A stretch of 64,000 nucleotides of DNA from Streptomyces sp. 71268 (lineage in GTDB: Bacteria > Actinomycetota > Actinomycetes > Streptomycetales > Streptomycetaceae), in assembly GCF_029392895.1 (NCBI RefSeq), contig NZ_CP114200.1:3565001-3629000 (forward strand). Direction: 5' to 3'. This document shows, piece after piece, positions 8,639 through 17,085 of this stretch; the stretch's first letter is position 1, and each line of letters starts with the position of its first letter. The position numbers and the translations under genes were made by a program. The notes below the pieces were generated by a model. It was not told the origin of the DNA, searched no databases, and was given only the letters and a program-made list of their open reading frames with translations.

Positions 8639-9403
8639 TCAGATCCCAACGTTGAAGCTGGAGGTCCAGACCCGCATGTCGTCCATCATGCGGTCCCAGA
8701 CTCCCGTGACGAGCAGCAGACCGAGCGCGATGAGCATCCCACCGCCGATCCGCATCACCCATACGTAGTGCCGCTTGACCCAGCCGAAGGCGCCAAGAGC
8801 CCGACGGTAGGCCACGGCCACCGCTATGAACGGCAGGCCGAGCCCGAGGCAGTACGCGGCGGTGAGCAGCGCCCCGCGCCCCGCGCTCGCCTCATTGAAC
8901 GCCAACGCGTTCACGGCCGTGAGGGTGGGTCCGAGACAGGGGGTCCAGCCGATGCCGAACAGCACCCCGAGCACCGGCGCGCCGGCCAGGCCGACGGCCG
9001 GCTTCTGGTGGAAGCGGAACTCCCGCTGCCCGAACCCGCGCAGCACGCCCATGAAGGACAGGCCGAGCAGGATCGTGACGACGCCAAGCACCTTGGAGAT
9101 GGTCTCCTTGTGCTGCTGCAGCTCCCAGCCGAAGTTGCCGAAGAGGGCGCCGCCGGAGACGAAGACGGCGGTGAAGCCCAGCACGAACAGCGAGGCGCCG
9201 GCGAGCATCCGCCCCCGCCGCGCCTCCCCGAGGTCGGTGCCGGTGACGCCGGTGACGTAGGACATGTAGCCGGGCACCAGGGGCAGCACGCACGGCGAGA
9301 AGAAGGAGACGAGACCGCCGAGGACGGCCACCGGCAGCGCGAGCAGCAGGGCGCCGGTGAGGACGGTCTGGTTGGGGTCGGTGGCAGCGGCGAGGACGCT
9401 CAT
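8639..9403 (-). CDS. ccdA: Thiol-disulfide transporter CcdA
   Basis: 254-residue six-helix membrane protein that passes reducing power from cytoplasmic thioredoxin to extracytoplasmic redox proteins such as TlpA/ResA, keeping the apocytochrome CxxCH cysteines reduced. Visible hallmarks are FFSPCVLPLVPGYMSYVTG near residues 32-52, with the first redox-active cysteine, and GIGWTPCLGPTLTAV near 150-165, with the second. The remainder is hydrophobic with short loops. It lies 10 bp downstream of the TlpA-like gene and 3 bp upstream of resB. Confidence 0.94.
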   Translation of the reverse strand: MSVLAAATDPNQTVLTGALLLALPVAVLGGLVSFFSPCVLPLVPGYMSYVTGVTGTDLGEARRGRMLAGASLFVLGFTAVFVSGGALFGNFGWELQQHKETISKVLGVVTILLGLSFMGVLRGFGQREFRFHQKPAVGLAGAPVLGVLFGIGWTPCLGPTLTAVNALAFNEASAGRGALLTAAYCLGLGLPFIAVAVAYRRALGAFGWVKRHYVWVMRIGGGMLIALGLLLVTGVWDRMMDDMRVWTSSFNVGI

Positions 9404-9413
9404 GTCGCGGCGA

Positions 9414-10043
9414 TCACTTCTCCGCGAGCAACGGCTTGAGCGCCTTGTCGAGCGCCTCCTCGCTGAGCGGGGTCAGCGCCCGCACCGCGATCTTGCCGTC
9501 CCGGTCGAGGATGATGGTGGTGGGGATCGCCTGCGGGTTCAGGCTGCCCTTGGGGAACCGCAGCATCAGCCGCCCGATCGGGTCGTACAGGCTGGGGTAC
9601 GGGACCTCGTACTCCTTCTCGAACTTCCGCGCGTTGTGCTCGTTGGTGTCCCGGGTGTTGATCCCGATGAACTCCACGCCCTGCTTCTTGGTCCGCTCGG
9701 CGACCTTGACCAGGTTGGGCGCCTCGGCCCGGCAGGGCGAGCACCACGAGCCCCAGATGTTGAGGACGACGATCTTGCCGCGGTAGTCCTCGACGTCGAG
9801 CTGCTTGCCTTCCAGCGTCTTGCCGGACAGACTTGGCGCGCTCTTGCGATCTTCCTTGGCGACGGTGCTCACACCGCCGGTACCCTGCACGAACTTCGTG
9901 TCGGCCGAGCCACCGGCGGTGCCGCCGGTTCCGCAGGCGGTCAGGCCGAGGGCGGCCAGCGCCACCATCCCGGCGGCCAGCGGCGAACCGCCCTTGGAAC
10001 ACACTCGGGCAACGCGGCGTCGAGGGTCACGGCAGGCACTCAT
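9414..10043 (-). CDS. TlpA/ResA-type lipoprotein thiol-disulfide oxidoreductase
   Basis: Extracytoplasmic thioredoxin-fold protein of about 209 residues that reduces apocytochrome c cysteines before haem attachment. It has an N-terminal signal with a lipobox (ALGLTAC, Cys about residue 37), then a TlpA domain with the active-site motif WGSWCSPCRAEAP and the cis-proline region NPQAIPTTIILD. I start at the ATG of MSACRDPRRR (10043) because the signal peptide is complete from there; an in-frame ATG nine codons upstream (10070) is possible, and neither has a good ribosome site. It leads the ccdA-resB-ccsB cluster, which defines its role. Confidence 0.88.
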   Translation of the reverse strand: MSACRDPRRRVARVCSKGGSPLAAGMVALAALGLTACGTGGTAGGSADTKFVQGTGGVSTVAKEDRKSAPSLSGKTLEGKQLDVEDYRGKIVVLNIWGSWCSPCRAEAPNLVKVAERTKKQGVEFIGINTRDTNEHNARKFEKEYEVPYPSLYDPIGRLMLRFPKGSLNPQAIPTTIILDRDGKIAVRALTPLSEEALDKALKPLLAEK

Positions 10044-10113
10044 GTGAAAAGTTTCGCATGGCTGCCGCACGGATCTTCCGCGCCCCCCTGTTCACTCCCC
10101 TTCGCCCCAGGCC

Positions 10114-10140
10114 GGGCCCCGCGCGCCGGCGCGGCGGCCC
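10114..10140 (-). terminator. GC-rich hairpin after the NodB-like lipoprotein gene
   Basis: GGGCCCCGCGC and GCGCGGCGGCCC form a stem with one bulge just downstream (minus strand) of the stop at 10153 and before the TlpA-like gene. No T-run follows, which is usual for Streptomyces terminators. Moderate to low confidence. Confidence 0.35.
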
Positions 10141-10152
10141 CTCGCGCCGGCC

Positions 10153-11358
10153 TCAGCCGCCGAACTTCTGCCCCACCCCGAGCCCGCGCAGGCTCGCCAG
10201 CACCTGCGGGTCCTGCGCGTCGAGCCAGTCCACGAGTTGCCGGAAGGAGACGAGCCGCACGTCCTTGCGCTTGTCGTCGGCGATGTGCTTGATCGCCTCC
10301 TCGACGGCGTCCATGTAGATGCCGCCGTTCCACTGCTCGAAGTGGTTGCCGATGAACAGCGGCGCGCGGTTGGTCTCGTACGCCCGCTCGAAGCCCTTGA
10401 TGTACGCGCCGGTGGCCTCCCGGCGCCACTCCGGGTAGCGCGCGGTCGGGCCCTGGGTGGCGTTCTTGGACTGGTTGGCGAGCATGTTGTAGTCCATCGA
10501 GAGCACCTCGAAGGAGTGGCCGGGGAAGGGGACCTGCTGGAGCGGGAGGTCCCAGATGCCCTGCTTCTTGGTCGGCCAGACCTGGAGGCCACCGGGCGAG
10601 CTGGCGTCGTAGCGCCAGCCGAGCTGCTTGGCGGTGGGCAGCAGGTTCTCCTGGCCGAGCAGGCAGGGCGTACGGCCGCCGATCAGTTCCTTCTGGTAGT
10701 CGAAGGGCAGCGGCTCCAGGTCGGTGAAGCCGGTGTTGGTGCGCCACTTGGTGACGAACGACATGGCCTGGTCGATCTCGGAGCGCCACTGCGCCGGGGT
10801 CCACTGGCCGACCGAGCCGGAGCCGGCGCAGAAGTGGCCGTTGAAGTGGGTGCCTATCTCGTGACCCTCAAGCCACGCCTCGCGCACGTTGCGCAGCGTG
10901 TCCTTGATGTGCCCGTCGGTCAGGTAGCCGATGTCGGAGGCGCCCACGGGGTTGTTCGGCGGCCGGTAGAGGTTCTTCTTCGACTCGGGCAGGCAGTAGA
11001 TCCCGGAGAGGAAGAAGGTCATCGACGCGCCGTGGTCCTTGGCGATCTTGCGGAAGCGCGGGAAGAGGCCGTTGCCCACCTCGCCGGCGCCGTCCCAGGA
11101 GAAGACCACGAACTGCGGGGGCTTCTGCCCCATCTCCAGCTTCTCGGGCTTGTCCGGCTGGCCCGGCTGCGGGCCGGTGTCGGCGGTCGAGCCGTCGCCT
11201 ATCGGCCGCGCCTTGGCCTGCTGGGTGGCCGGCCCGCCGCCCGGCGTCTTGTTCCCCCCGCCGCCGGAGCCGGTCGAGCAGCCCGCGACGGTCAGCGCCG
11301 CCGCCGCGCCCGCCCCCGCACCGAGGCCGAGCAGTCCCCGTCGACTCATGTCGCGCAT
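10153..11358 (-). CDS. Tat-exported lipoprotein with NodB-like (polysaccharide deacetylase) fold
   Basis: 401-residue extracytoplasmic protein. The signal has a twin arginine (SRRGLLGLGAG) followed by a lipobox VAGC, so it is probably Tat-exported and lipidated; a Gly/Pro/Gln linker follows. The body begins FVVFSWDGAGEVG, in the position of the first NodB motif (TFDDG in classic deacetylases), and later has EIGTHFNGHF, an H-x3-H pair matching the metal-binding motif 2. Substrate and activity are unknown; the altered first motif means deacetylation should not be assumed. The ATG at 11358 is preceded by GGGGA at proper spacing, whereas the longer frame to 11451 has no signal-peptide logic. Confidence 0.8.
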   Translation of the reverse strand: MRDMSRRGLLGLGAGAGAAAALTVAGCSTGSGGGGNKTPGGGPATQQAKARPIGDGSTADTGPQPGQPDKPEKLEMGQKPPQFVVFSWDGAGEVGNGLFPRFRKIAKDHGASMTFFLSGIYCLPESKKNLYRPPNNPVGASDIGYLTDGHIKDTLRNVREAWLEGHEIGTHFNGHFCAGSGSVGQWTPAQWRSEIDQAMSFVTKWRTNTGFTDLEPLPFDYQKELIGGRTPCLLGQENLLPTAKQLGWRYDASSPGGLQVWPTKKQGIWDLPLQQVPFPGHSFEVLSMDYNMLANQSKNATQGPTARYPEWRREATGAYIKGFERAYETNRAPLFIGNHFEQWNGGIYMDAVEEAIKHIADDKRKDVRLVSFRQLVDWLDAQDPQVLASLRGLGVGQKFGG

Positions 11359-11890
11359 TACATCCCCATCTCGTACTCGATATGCGTACCGCCGCTTTCC
11401 CCGAAAAGGCGACGCCCGATGAGAGGGGATATGAGCCGACGGGGTTCCCATTCCGAGCGCCGGATGCGGGAATTTGGCGTCGACTTTGCCGCTACCAAGC
11501 CGTGTGTATGCGCGGCCCTACGCAGAGCCAACACCGGGCGAATAAGGCCGCCGGGGCGCGATGCCGTCCCGGTTCCCGCCGCGTGACCGGCCTACGGAGA
11601 TCCCGTGGAGGTTTCCCGCCGGGCGGCGCCGAGGCCGCGCCAGGCGATGGCGGCGTACCCGGACCGCTCACCAAGCGCGCACGTGAGAGGCGTGCGGCGG
11701 CCCCGGGGGCTCCCCGATGAGGCGTCGACGGCGGCCGGAGGCGGGCCAAAGACAACGGCCGGGCGGCGCGCGCCGTAACGCGCGGCCACCCGGCCACAAA
11801 CACCGCCCGTACGCGACCGTCAACCCGCGGCGAAATCCACGAGAAAACCAGGGAATTACGGAACCGACGGCGAACGGACGCGGCTGAGCG
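11359..11890. other. Non-coding stretch, no gene recognised
   Basis: About 530 bases between the NodB-like lipoprotein and the histidine phosphatase gene. Several short open frames exist on both strands, but none has a ribosome site with a protein-like sequence. AT-richer patches at 11355-11410 and 11820-11870 are likely promoter or 3' untranslated DNA. I see no tRNA, riboswitch or repeat. Confidence 0.5.
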
Positions 11891-12625
11891 TCAGGCGCCA
11901 AACCCCTTGGCGCCGCCCTTGGTTCGCTTCGCGCCCACCCGCAGGTGCACCGGAACCAGGTCAATCGCCGGCTCCGAATAACCGACCGAGACAATCTTGT
12001 CGCCGCGGTAGGTGAAAGACGTGAGGCTGGCCAGCGTGCACTGCCGCTTCCGCGGGTCGTGCCACAGCCGGCGCCGCTCCACGAAGCTGCGCACCACCCA
12101 GATCGGCAACTGGTGGCTCACGCAGACCGCCTCGTGCCCGCGCGCCGCGTCACGCGCCGCGCCGAGCGCGGCCATCATCCGCACCACCTGCTCGATGTAC
12201 GGCTCGCCCCACGAGGGCCGGAACGGGTTGGTCAGGTGCCGCCAGTTCGCGGGCTTGCGCAGCGCGCCGTCGCCCACCCCGAACGTCTTGCCCTCGAAGA
12301 CGTTGCCCGCCTCGATCAGCCGCTCGTCGGTGGCGAGGTCGAGGCCGTGCGCCTTGGCGATGGGCGTCGCGGTCTCCTGCGCCCGGTCCAGCGGCGAGGC
12401 CACGACGTGCGTGACGTCCCGCCCGGCGAGGTGTTCCGCGACCCGGTCCGCCATCTGCCGGCCCAGCTCGGACAGGTGGTAGCCGGGCATCCGCCCGTAG
12501 AGCACGCCCTCGGGGTTGTGCACCTCACCGTGGCGCATCAGGTGCACCACGGTGGTCTCGCCGTCGCCGCCGCCACCCACGGGACGCACGTTCTCGCTGT
12601 CGCTGTTGGTCATGCCGTCCATCAT
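11891..12625 (-). CDS. Histidine phosphatase family protein
   Basis: 244-residue protein of the histidine phosphatase (phosphoglycerate-mutase-like) superfamily. The phospho-accepting motif is [15 protein letters not shown] near residues 26-41, and the second half of the fold carries [10 protein letters not shown] with the second catalytic His. The metabolic substrate cannot be told from sequence. The chosen ATG forms an ATGA overlap with the hemL stop (12622-12625), implying translational coupling; a second ATG four codons later (12613) is an alternative. A hemL-phosphatase pair is the normal arrangement in Streptomyces. Confidence 0.88.
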   Translation of the reverse strand: MMDGMTNSDSENVRPVGGGGDGETTVVHLMRHGEVHNPEGVLYGRMPGYHLSELGRQMADRVAEHLAGRDVTHVVASPLDRAQETATPIAKAHGLDLATDERLIEAGNVFEGKTFGVGDGALRKPANWRHLTNPFRPSWGEPYIEQVVRMMAALGAARDAARGHEAVCVSHQLPIWVVRSFVERRRLWHDPRKRQCTLASLTSFTYRGDKIVSVGYSEPAIDLVPVHLRVGAKRTKGGAKGFGA

Positions 12626-13932
12626 TCAGTGGCGTCCGCGGCGGCCCGCGCCGCCCCCGGCAGTGCGGCGGCGATCTTCTCCACGGCCCGCTCGTCGTGC
12701 GCGGTCGAGACGAACCACGACTCGAAGCAGGAGGGCGGCAGGTAGACGCCCTGGGCCAGCATGGAGTGGAAGAAGGCCGTGAACCGGTAGCTCTCCTGCG
12801 CCTTGGCGCCCGCGTAGTCCACGACGGCGTCGGCGTCCGTGAAGAACACGGAGAACATGTTGCCCGCCACCTGGATCCGGTGCGCCACGCCCGCCTGGTC
12901 CAGCGCCCGCGCGACCAGCCCGCGCACCTCCTGCGAGACCGCGTCCACCGTCCCGTACGCGGCGTCGTCAAGGAGCCGGAGCTGGGCGAGGCCGGCGGCG
13001 GTGGCCACCGGGTTACCGGAGAGCGTGCCCGCCTGGTAGACCGGCCCGGCCGGCGCCAGCTCGGCCATCACGTCGGCCCGGCCACCGAACGCCGCGGCCG
13101 GGAAGCCGCCGCCCATCACCTTGCCGAAGGTCATCAGGTCGGGGCGCACGCCGTCGATGCCGTACCAGCCGGCCTTCGAGACGCGGAAGCCCGTCATCAC
13201 CTCGTCCGAGATGAACAGCGCGCCGTTGCTCTCGCACAGTTCCTTCAGGCCGGCGTTGAACCCCGGCAGCGGCGGGACCACGCCCATGTTCCCAGGGGAC
13301 GCCTCGGTGATCACGCAGGCGATCTCGCCGGGGTGCGCGGCGAACGCGGCGCGCACGGCCTCCAGGTCGTTGTACGGCAGCACGACCGTCTCGCCCGCCT
13401 GCGCGCCGGTCACCCCGGGGGTGTCGGGCAGCCCGAAGGTGGCCAGGCCGGAGCCGGCGGAGGCCAGCAGCGCGTCCACGTGCCCGTGGTAGCAGCCCGC
13501 GAACTTGATGACCTTGGCGCGCCCGGTGAACCCGCGGGCCAGCCGGATGGCCGACATCGTCGCCTCGGTGCCGGAGGAGACGAGGCGGACCTGCTCGACG
13601 GGGTCGATCCGGTCCACGATCTCCTCGGCGAGCGCCACCTCGCCCTCGCCGGGCGTCCCGAACGAGGTACCACGCGCGACGGCCGCCTGCACGGAGGCGA
13701 TCACTTCCGGGTGAGAGTGGCCGAGGATCATCGGCCCCCACGAACACACGAGATCGACGTACTCGCGTCCGTCCGCGTCAGTGAGGTACGGACCGGCACC
13801 GGACACCATGAACCGGGGCGTACCACCCACGGCGCGGAAGGCGCGCACCGGAGAGTTCACGCCACCGGGTGTGACGACACCGGCGCGATCGAAGAGCTTC
13901 TGCGAGACTGGGGCTTCATACGGAAAAGGCAC
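12622..13932 (-). CDS. hemL: Glutamate-1-semialdehyde 2,1-aminomutase HemL
   Basis: PLP enzyme converting glutamate-1-semialdehyde to 5-aminolaevulinate in C5-route haem and corrin synthesis; 436 residues. Typical landmarks are [18 protein letters not shown] at the start, [13 protein letters not shown], the glycine-rich [25 protein letters not shown], and [17 protein letters not shown] containing the PLP lysine. I use the GTG at 13930-13932 ([11 protein letters not shown]), which has CAGGAC about 8 bp upstream and matches the usual HemL N-terminus; the frame is open 51 codons further but that part is not HemL-like. Haem made here feeds the adjacent cytochrome c assembly genes. Confidence 0.94.
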   Translation of the reverse strand: MPFPYEAPVSQKLFDRAGVVTPGGVNSPVRAFRAVGGTPRFMVSGAGPYLTDADGREYVDLVCSWGPMILGHSHPEVIASVQAAVARGTSFGTPGEGEVALAEEIVDRIDPVEQVRLVSSGTEATMSAIRLARGFTGRAKVIKFAGCYHGHVDALLASAGSGLATFGLPDTPGVTGAQAGETVVLPYNDLEAVRAAFAAHPGEIACVITEASPGNMGVVPPLPGFNAGLKELCESNGALFISDEVMTGFRVSKAGWYGIDGVRPDLMTFGKVMGGGFPAAAFGGRADVMAELAPAGPVYQAGTLSGNPVATAAGLAQLRLLDDAAYGTVDAVSQEVRGLVARALDQAGVAHRIQVAGNMFSVFFTDADAVVDYAGAKAQESYRFTAFFHSMLAQGVYLPPSCFESWFVSTAHDERAVEKIAAALPGAARAAADATE

Positions 13933-14091
13933 TTGGGTCCTGACCTGCCAAGACGTAGGGAGGGGCCGCGGCATGGAGGCGCGGCCCACCGGCGGGCGAC
14001 GGCGCGGGAAATCTCCTCGCTTTCGGCCGGGCGTCAGCCCCCGCGCGTCTGCAAAACTGGGGTTTCGAACGGATAGCTCACACAAGCCATG

Positions 14092-14160
14092 GTGTCAGAG
14101 CCTCATGGGGTCCTGCGGGCGGGCGTTTCACGGCGTCCTCCCGGGGGAGGTCTCTGACAC
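14092..14160 (+). promoter_or_regulatory. Structured element upstream of the conserved hypothetical gene
   Basis: The 445-base stretch between hemL (start 13932) and the ATG at 14378 holds a long-range dyad: GTGTCAGAG (14092-14100) and CTCTGACAC (14152-14160) are perfect complements. Inside lies a compact CCTCC/GGAGG hairpin near 14137-14150. The element could fold in a 5' untranslated RNA or be an operator pair; it matches no riboswitch I know. The rest of the stretch shows no gene. Confidence 0.35.
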
Positions 14161-14377
14161 GATGATCGGGTTGCGCGGCCGTGGCCGCGAGTGGTCGGGT
14201 GGAGATATGCATCGCGGTGGCGAACTGGGCGAGGGGACCAATGACCGGGGCCCCGAGCGGCCCGGCCTTCCCCATGCCGCGGGCCGACAGGCCCGCGGCG
14301 GCCGGGAGAACCCGGAGGGGCAGCGGCTCGGCCGCCACCGGCGGCGTGAGGCGAGCGCGGACAGCAGAGGCGGCCGT

Positions 14378-14812
14378 ATGGGGGTGACGTACAAGTACTT
14401 CGGCGCGCCCGACGGCGCCACCGCGGCCCGCGTCCCCATTTCGATGCGCCCCGAGGAACTGGGCGGCGACGAACTCGGCCACGGCATGTTCACCAAGATC
14501 AAGCCGGAGACGATGGCCGCGATGGTCCTCACCGGCATCGAGGGCATACCGCTGCACAAGGTGCCCCCGCTGGAGCTGGTCGTCCTCCACCCCGACTACG
14601 CCGTGGTCAAGCTCCCCATGACCGTCGTCGACCCGCTCCGCGGCGTCGGCGAGGAGGCCGTGGGCGCCGCGGCGTTCATCTGGTCCACGGTCCCCGACCG
14701 CGGCGGCCCCCGGGACGCGTACGGGGTCTACCAACTGCTGCACGAGTGGCAGGACTTCTCGCACCGGCTGCACGAGGCGGGGCACCAGGCGTACTGCCTG
14801 GTGTGGCCGTGA
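14378..14812 (+). CDS. Conserved Streptomyces hypothetical protein
   Basis: 144-residue soluble protein found next to hemL in many Streptomyces, as I recall. It begins MGVTYKYFGAPDGATAARV and contains GHGMFTKIKPETMAAMVLTG and the C-terminal LHEWQDFSHRLHEAGHQ. No signal peptide, membrane helix or known catalytic motif is visible, and function is unknown. The ATG follows an AGAGG ribosome site; the frame stays open ~200 codons upstream but that part is low-complexity and overlaps hemL on the other strand. A strong intrinsic terminator follows 38 bp after the stop. Confidence 0.8.
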   Translation: MGVTYKYFGAPDGATAARVPISMRPEELGGDELGHGMFTKIKPETMAAMVLTGIEGIPLHKVPPLELVVLHPDYAVVKLPMTVVDPLRGVGEEAVGAAAFIWSTVPDRGGPRDAYGVYQLLHEWQDFSHRLHEAGHQAYCLVWP

Positions 14813-14850
14813 GCCGAGCCGAGCCACTGAGCTGAACCATCGCCGTTAAC

Positions 14851-14879
14851 GGGCGGGGCCTTCGGGCCTCGCCCTTTTT
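14851..14879 (+). terminator. Intrinsic terminator with UUCG tetraloop and T-tract
   Basis: GGGCGGGGCC and GGCCTCGCCC pair with one G-T wobble around a TTCG tetraloop and are followed by TTTTT. This is the best canonical terminator in the window and ends the gene at 14378-14812. Confidence 0.9.
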
Positions 14880-15110
14880 GGCGTGTGTGGGGGCGTGGCG
14901 GCGTGCGGCGTAGCGCCCGGCCGCCGCGATCGCTTCCGCCCGGCGGTCCGGGGTAGCGCGGACACGCCCCACCTCGTGGGCCGCGCCGCGACGCCTGCCC
15001 ACTGATCGCTTGTGCCCCGTGGGGTCTCCCGTCCCCCGCCGCCACGGACAACGGCGACCGCGCGAAGGGCCGCATCCAAGCCAACGTCGACGCTCTGTAC
15101 GCTCCCCTTC

Positions 15111-15140
15111 TTGTTAAAGTGACAGAAACTGAAGTAGCTT
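15111..15140 (+). promoter_or_regulatory. Likely promoter of the Nudix-nucleosidase cassette
   Basis: A distinctly AT-rich island in otherwise GC-rich DNA. TTGTTA (15111-15116) and TAGCTT (15135-15140) are separated by 18 bp, close to a vegetative -35/-10 pair. Transcription would start within a few bases of the ATG at 15148, and there is no Shine-Dalgarno sequence, so a leaderless message is possible. Confidence 0.45.
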
Positions 15141-15147
15141 GGTCGAC

Positions 15148-15891
15148 ATGGAAGTTGATGACTGGTCACCTCCACCCGTCCTCCTCACGGTCGATCTCGT
15201 GATCCTGACGCTGCGCGAGGGACGCCTGTGCGTTCTGCTCGTCAAACGGGGCGAAGATCCTTTTCAGGGCATGCTGGCCCTGCCTGGCGGGTTCCTCAAT
15301 CACGACGGTGAGGAGATCCTCGCCGCGGCGCACCGGGAACTGAGCGAGGAAACCGCCCTGACCGCCGGCTGGGTGCATCTCGAACAGTTGGCCGTCTACG
15401 GCGACGTGGGCCGCGACCCGCGAGGGCGGGTCGTTTCCGTGGCCCATCTGGCGATCGCGCCGGGCCTTCCGGAACCGATCGCGGGAACGGACGCCATGGA
15501 TGCCGCGTGGATTCCGGCGGAAGCCGCCCTCTCCGGTGAGGTCGGGCTGGCCTTCGACCACCACCGCATTCTGACGGACGGCATCGAACGTGCCCGTACC
15601 AAGCTCGAATTCTCGGCACTGGCCACGGCGTTCTGCGGAGAACTCTTCACCATCGTCGAGCTGCAGCAGGTGTACGAGGCGGTCTGGGGCACGAAGCTCG
15701 ACACCCGGAATTTCTACCGGAAAGTGCAGGCCGTGAAGGGATTTATCGTCCCCGCCGGCTCGGGGCGCCGGTCCACGGGCGGACGACCCGCGCGGCTTTA
15801 CCGGGCCGGGCCGAAGACGGTGTTGTCTCCGCCGCTGATCCGGCCGGTACCGCCCGCGTCGGAAGAAGACACGAGAACGGAGAGCGAGTAG
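15148..15891 (+). CDS. Nudix domain / winged-helix regulator (NrtR-like)
   Basis: 247-residue protein combining a Nudix fold (about residues 10-145) with a C-terminal winged helix (about 155-225, FYRKVQAVKGFI and a basic RRSTGGRPARLYRAG wing). This is the NrtR architecture, in which the Nudix part senses ADP-ribose-like ligands and the winged helix binds DNA. The Nudix box keeps the metal-binding RELSEE core but has one residue more than G-x5-E before the first Glu, and Ala in place of the last Gly (EETAL), so catalysis may be weakened. It heads the cassette; the nucleosidase gene begins immediately after its stop. I infer it represses or tunes the cassette by sensing a nucleotide. Confidence 0.82.
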   Translation: MEVDDWSPPPVLLTVDLVILTLREGRLCVLLVKRGEDPFQGMLALPGGFLNHDGEEILAAAHRELSEETALTAGWVHLEQLAVYGDVGRDPRGRVVSVAHLAIAPGLPEPIAGTDAMDAAWIPAEAALSGEVGLAFDHHRILTDGIERARTKLEFSALATAFCGELFTIVELQQVYEAVWGTKLDTRNFYRKVQAVKGFIVPAGSGRRSTGGRPARLYRAGPKTVLSPPLIRPVPPASEEDTRTESE

Positions 15892-17085
15892 ATGTCGAAT
15901 GACCTGGTGGTGGTTCTCACCGCCCTCAATCTCGAATACCAGGCCGTGCGTCAGAAACTGGCCGACCCACAGGTCCACCGACACGAGCGGGGGACGCGGT
16001 TCGAGGTGGGCACCGTGCGGGGCACCTCGTGTCGTGTCGCGCTCGGCCTGACCAGCAAGGGAAACCACTCCGCCGCGGTGATCGCCGAGCGCGCGATTCA
16101 GGAGTTCTCGCCGGTGGCCGTGTTGTTCGTCGGCGTGGCCGGTGCCCTGTGGGAAACCGCCAGGCTGGGCGACGTGGTGATGGCGACCCACGTGTACGCG
16201 TACCACGGCGGGACCAGCGAGGACGACGGCCGCAAGGCCCGCCCCCGGGTGTGGGAGGCGCCGCACGGCATCAGCCAGCTCGGCTCGCATCTGGCTCGCC
16301 TGAACGACTGGGCCGACGACACCCCAGGTCACGGGCGCGCGCCGCAGGTGCGCTTCGGCGCGGTCGCCGCCGGTGAGGTCGTACAGAACTCGCGGATCTC
16401 GGCCGACGCGCAGTGGATTCGGCAGCACTACAACGACGCGCTCGCGATCGAGATGGAGGCCGCCGGCGTGGCGCAGGCCGGTCATCTCAACGGGGCGCCG
16501 GTGGCGATCATCCGGGGCATCAGCGACCGGGCGGACGGCACGAAGAGCAGCGCGAAGGACCGGAACTGGCAACCACGGGCCGCGGCGAACGCGGCGGCGT
16601 TCGGCATCCGGCTTGCCGTGGAGCTGATGGGGGAACAGGAGCAGATCGCCATGGCCCAGGCGGACAAGGCCCAGGTGGACAGAGCCCACAGGGACGAGGC
16701 CCAGGCGGCCGACCGGCGCGCGGACCAGGTCAGCAACACCGCTCACCACAGCACCGTGGGCATCATGGCCGGTTCGGTCAGGGGGAGCAGCGTGCACGTG
16801 AACGCCGCCCCGAAGGTCTCCGGCCCGACGGACCTCGTCGCGGAGCTGGACGGGTTCCACGAGCGCCTGGAGCGTCACCACGCCGAGGGCACCCTCGACG
16901 CGGACACCTACCGGGAGGCGCTGACCGAGCTGGGACTGGCCCGTCAGGCGGCGCGGGAGCACTCCCCGGAATCGGCGAAGAAGGCGACCATGGCGCTCAA
17001 GCGGTTGCGCGGCCTCGTCGCGGAGTTTCCCGCGTTGGTGGCCATGCTGGCACCGCTGGTCGTGGCGGCGGGGGCCTTATCGTGA
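15892..17085 (+). CDS. Nucleoside phosphorylase/nucleosidase-superfamily protein with effector-type tail
   Basis: 397-residue protein. Residues 1-245 form a PNP/UDP-phosphorylase (MTA/SAH-nucleosidase-like) domain: VVLTALNLEYQAV at the N-terminus, FVGVAGAL near 79-86, GDVVMATHVYAYHG, then E187-M-E189 and ISD212, which correspond to the substrate-binding Glu and catalytic Asp of nucleosidases, so the site looks intact. A charged heptad-like linker (245-280) leads to HSTVGIMAGSVRG (286-298), a helical region, and a hydrophobic C-terminal segment (380-396). Such an extended form is unlike housekeeping MTA/SAH nucleosidase (~230 residues). The stop overlaps the next start by four bases (GTGA). 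I infer base-cleaving activity on a nucleotide, possibly as an effector. Confidence 0.85.
   Translation: MSNDLVVVLTALNLEYQAVRQKLADPQVHRHERGTRFEVGTVRGTSCRVALGLTSKGNHSAAVIAERAIQEFSPVAVLFVGVAGALWETARLGDVVMATHVYAYHGGTSEDDGRKARPRVWEAPHGISQLGSHLARLNDWADDTPGHGRAPQVRFGAVAAGEVVQNSRISADAQWIRQHYNDALAIEMEAAGVAQAGHLNGAPVAIIRGISDRADGTKSSAKDRNWQPRAAANAAAFGIRLAVELMGEQEQIAMAQADKAQVDRAHRDEAQAADRRADQVSNTAHHSTVGIMAGSVRGSSVHVNAAPKVSGPTDLVAELDGFHERLERHHAEGTLDADTYREALTELGLARQAAREHSPESAKKATMALKRLRGLVAEFPALVAMLAPLVVAAGALS

Noticed and set aside
11492..11803. Short minus-strand frames between the lipoprotein and phosphatase genes
   Set aside because: No ribosome site and Arg/Pro-rich low-complexity translation.
13933..14085. 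Extended HemL N-terminus of 51 extra codons
   Set aside because: Not HemL-like, and a GTG with ribosome site sits exactly at the conserved N-terminus.
14092..14160. Known riboswitch upstream of the conserved hypothetical gene
   Set aside because: No cobalamin, SAM, TPP or FMN core elements could be matched.
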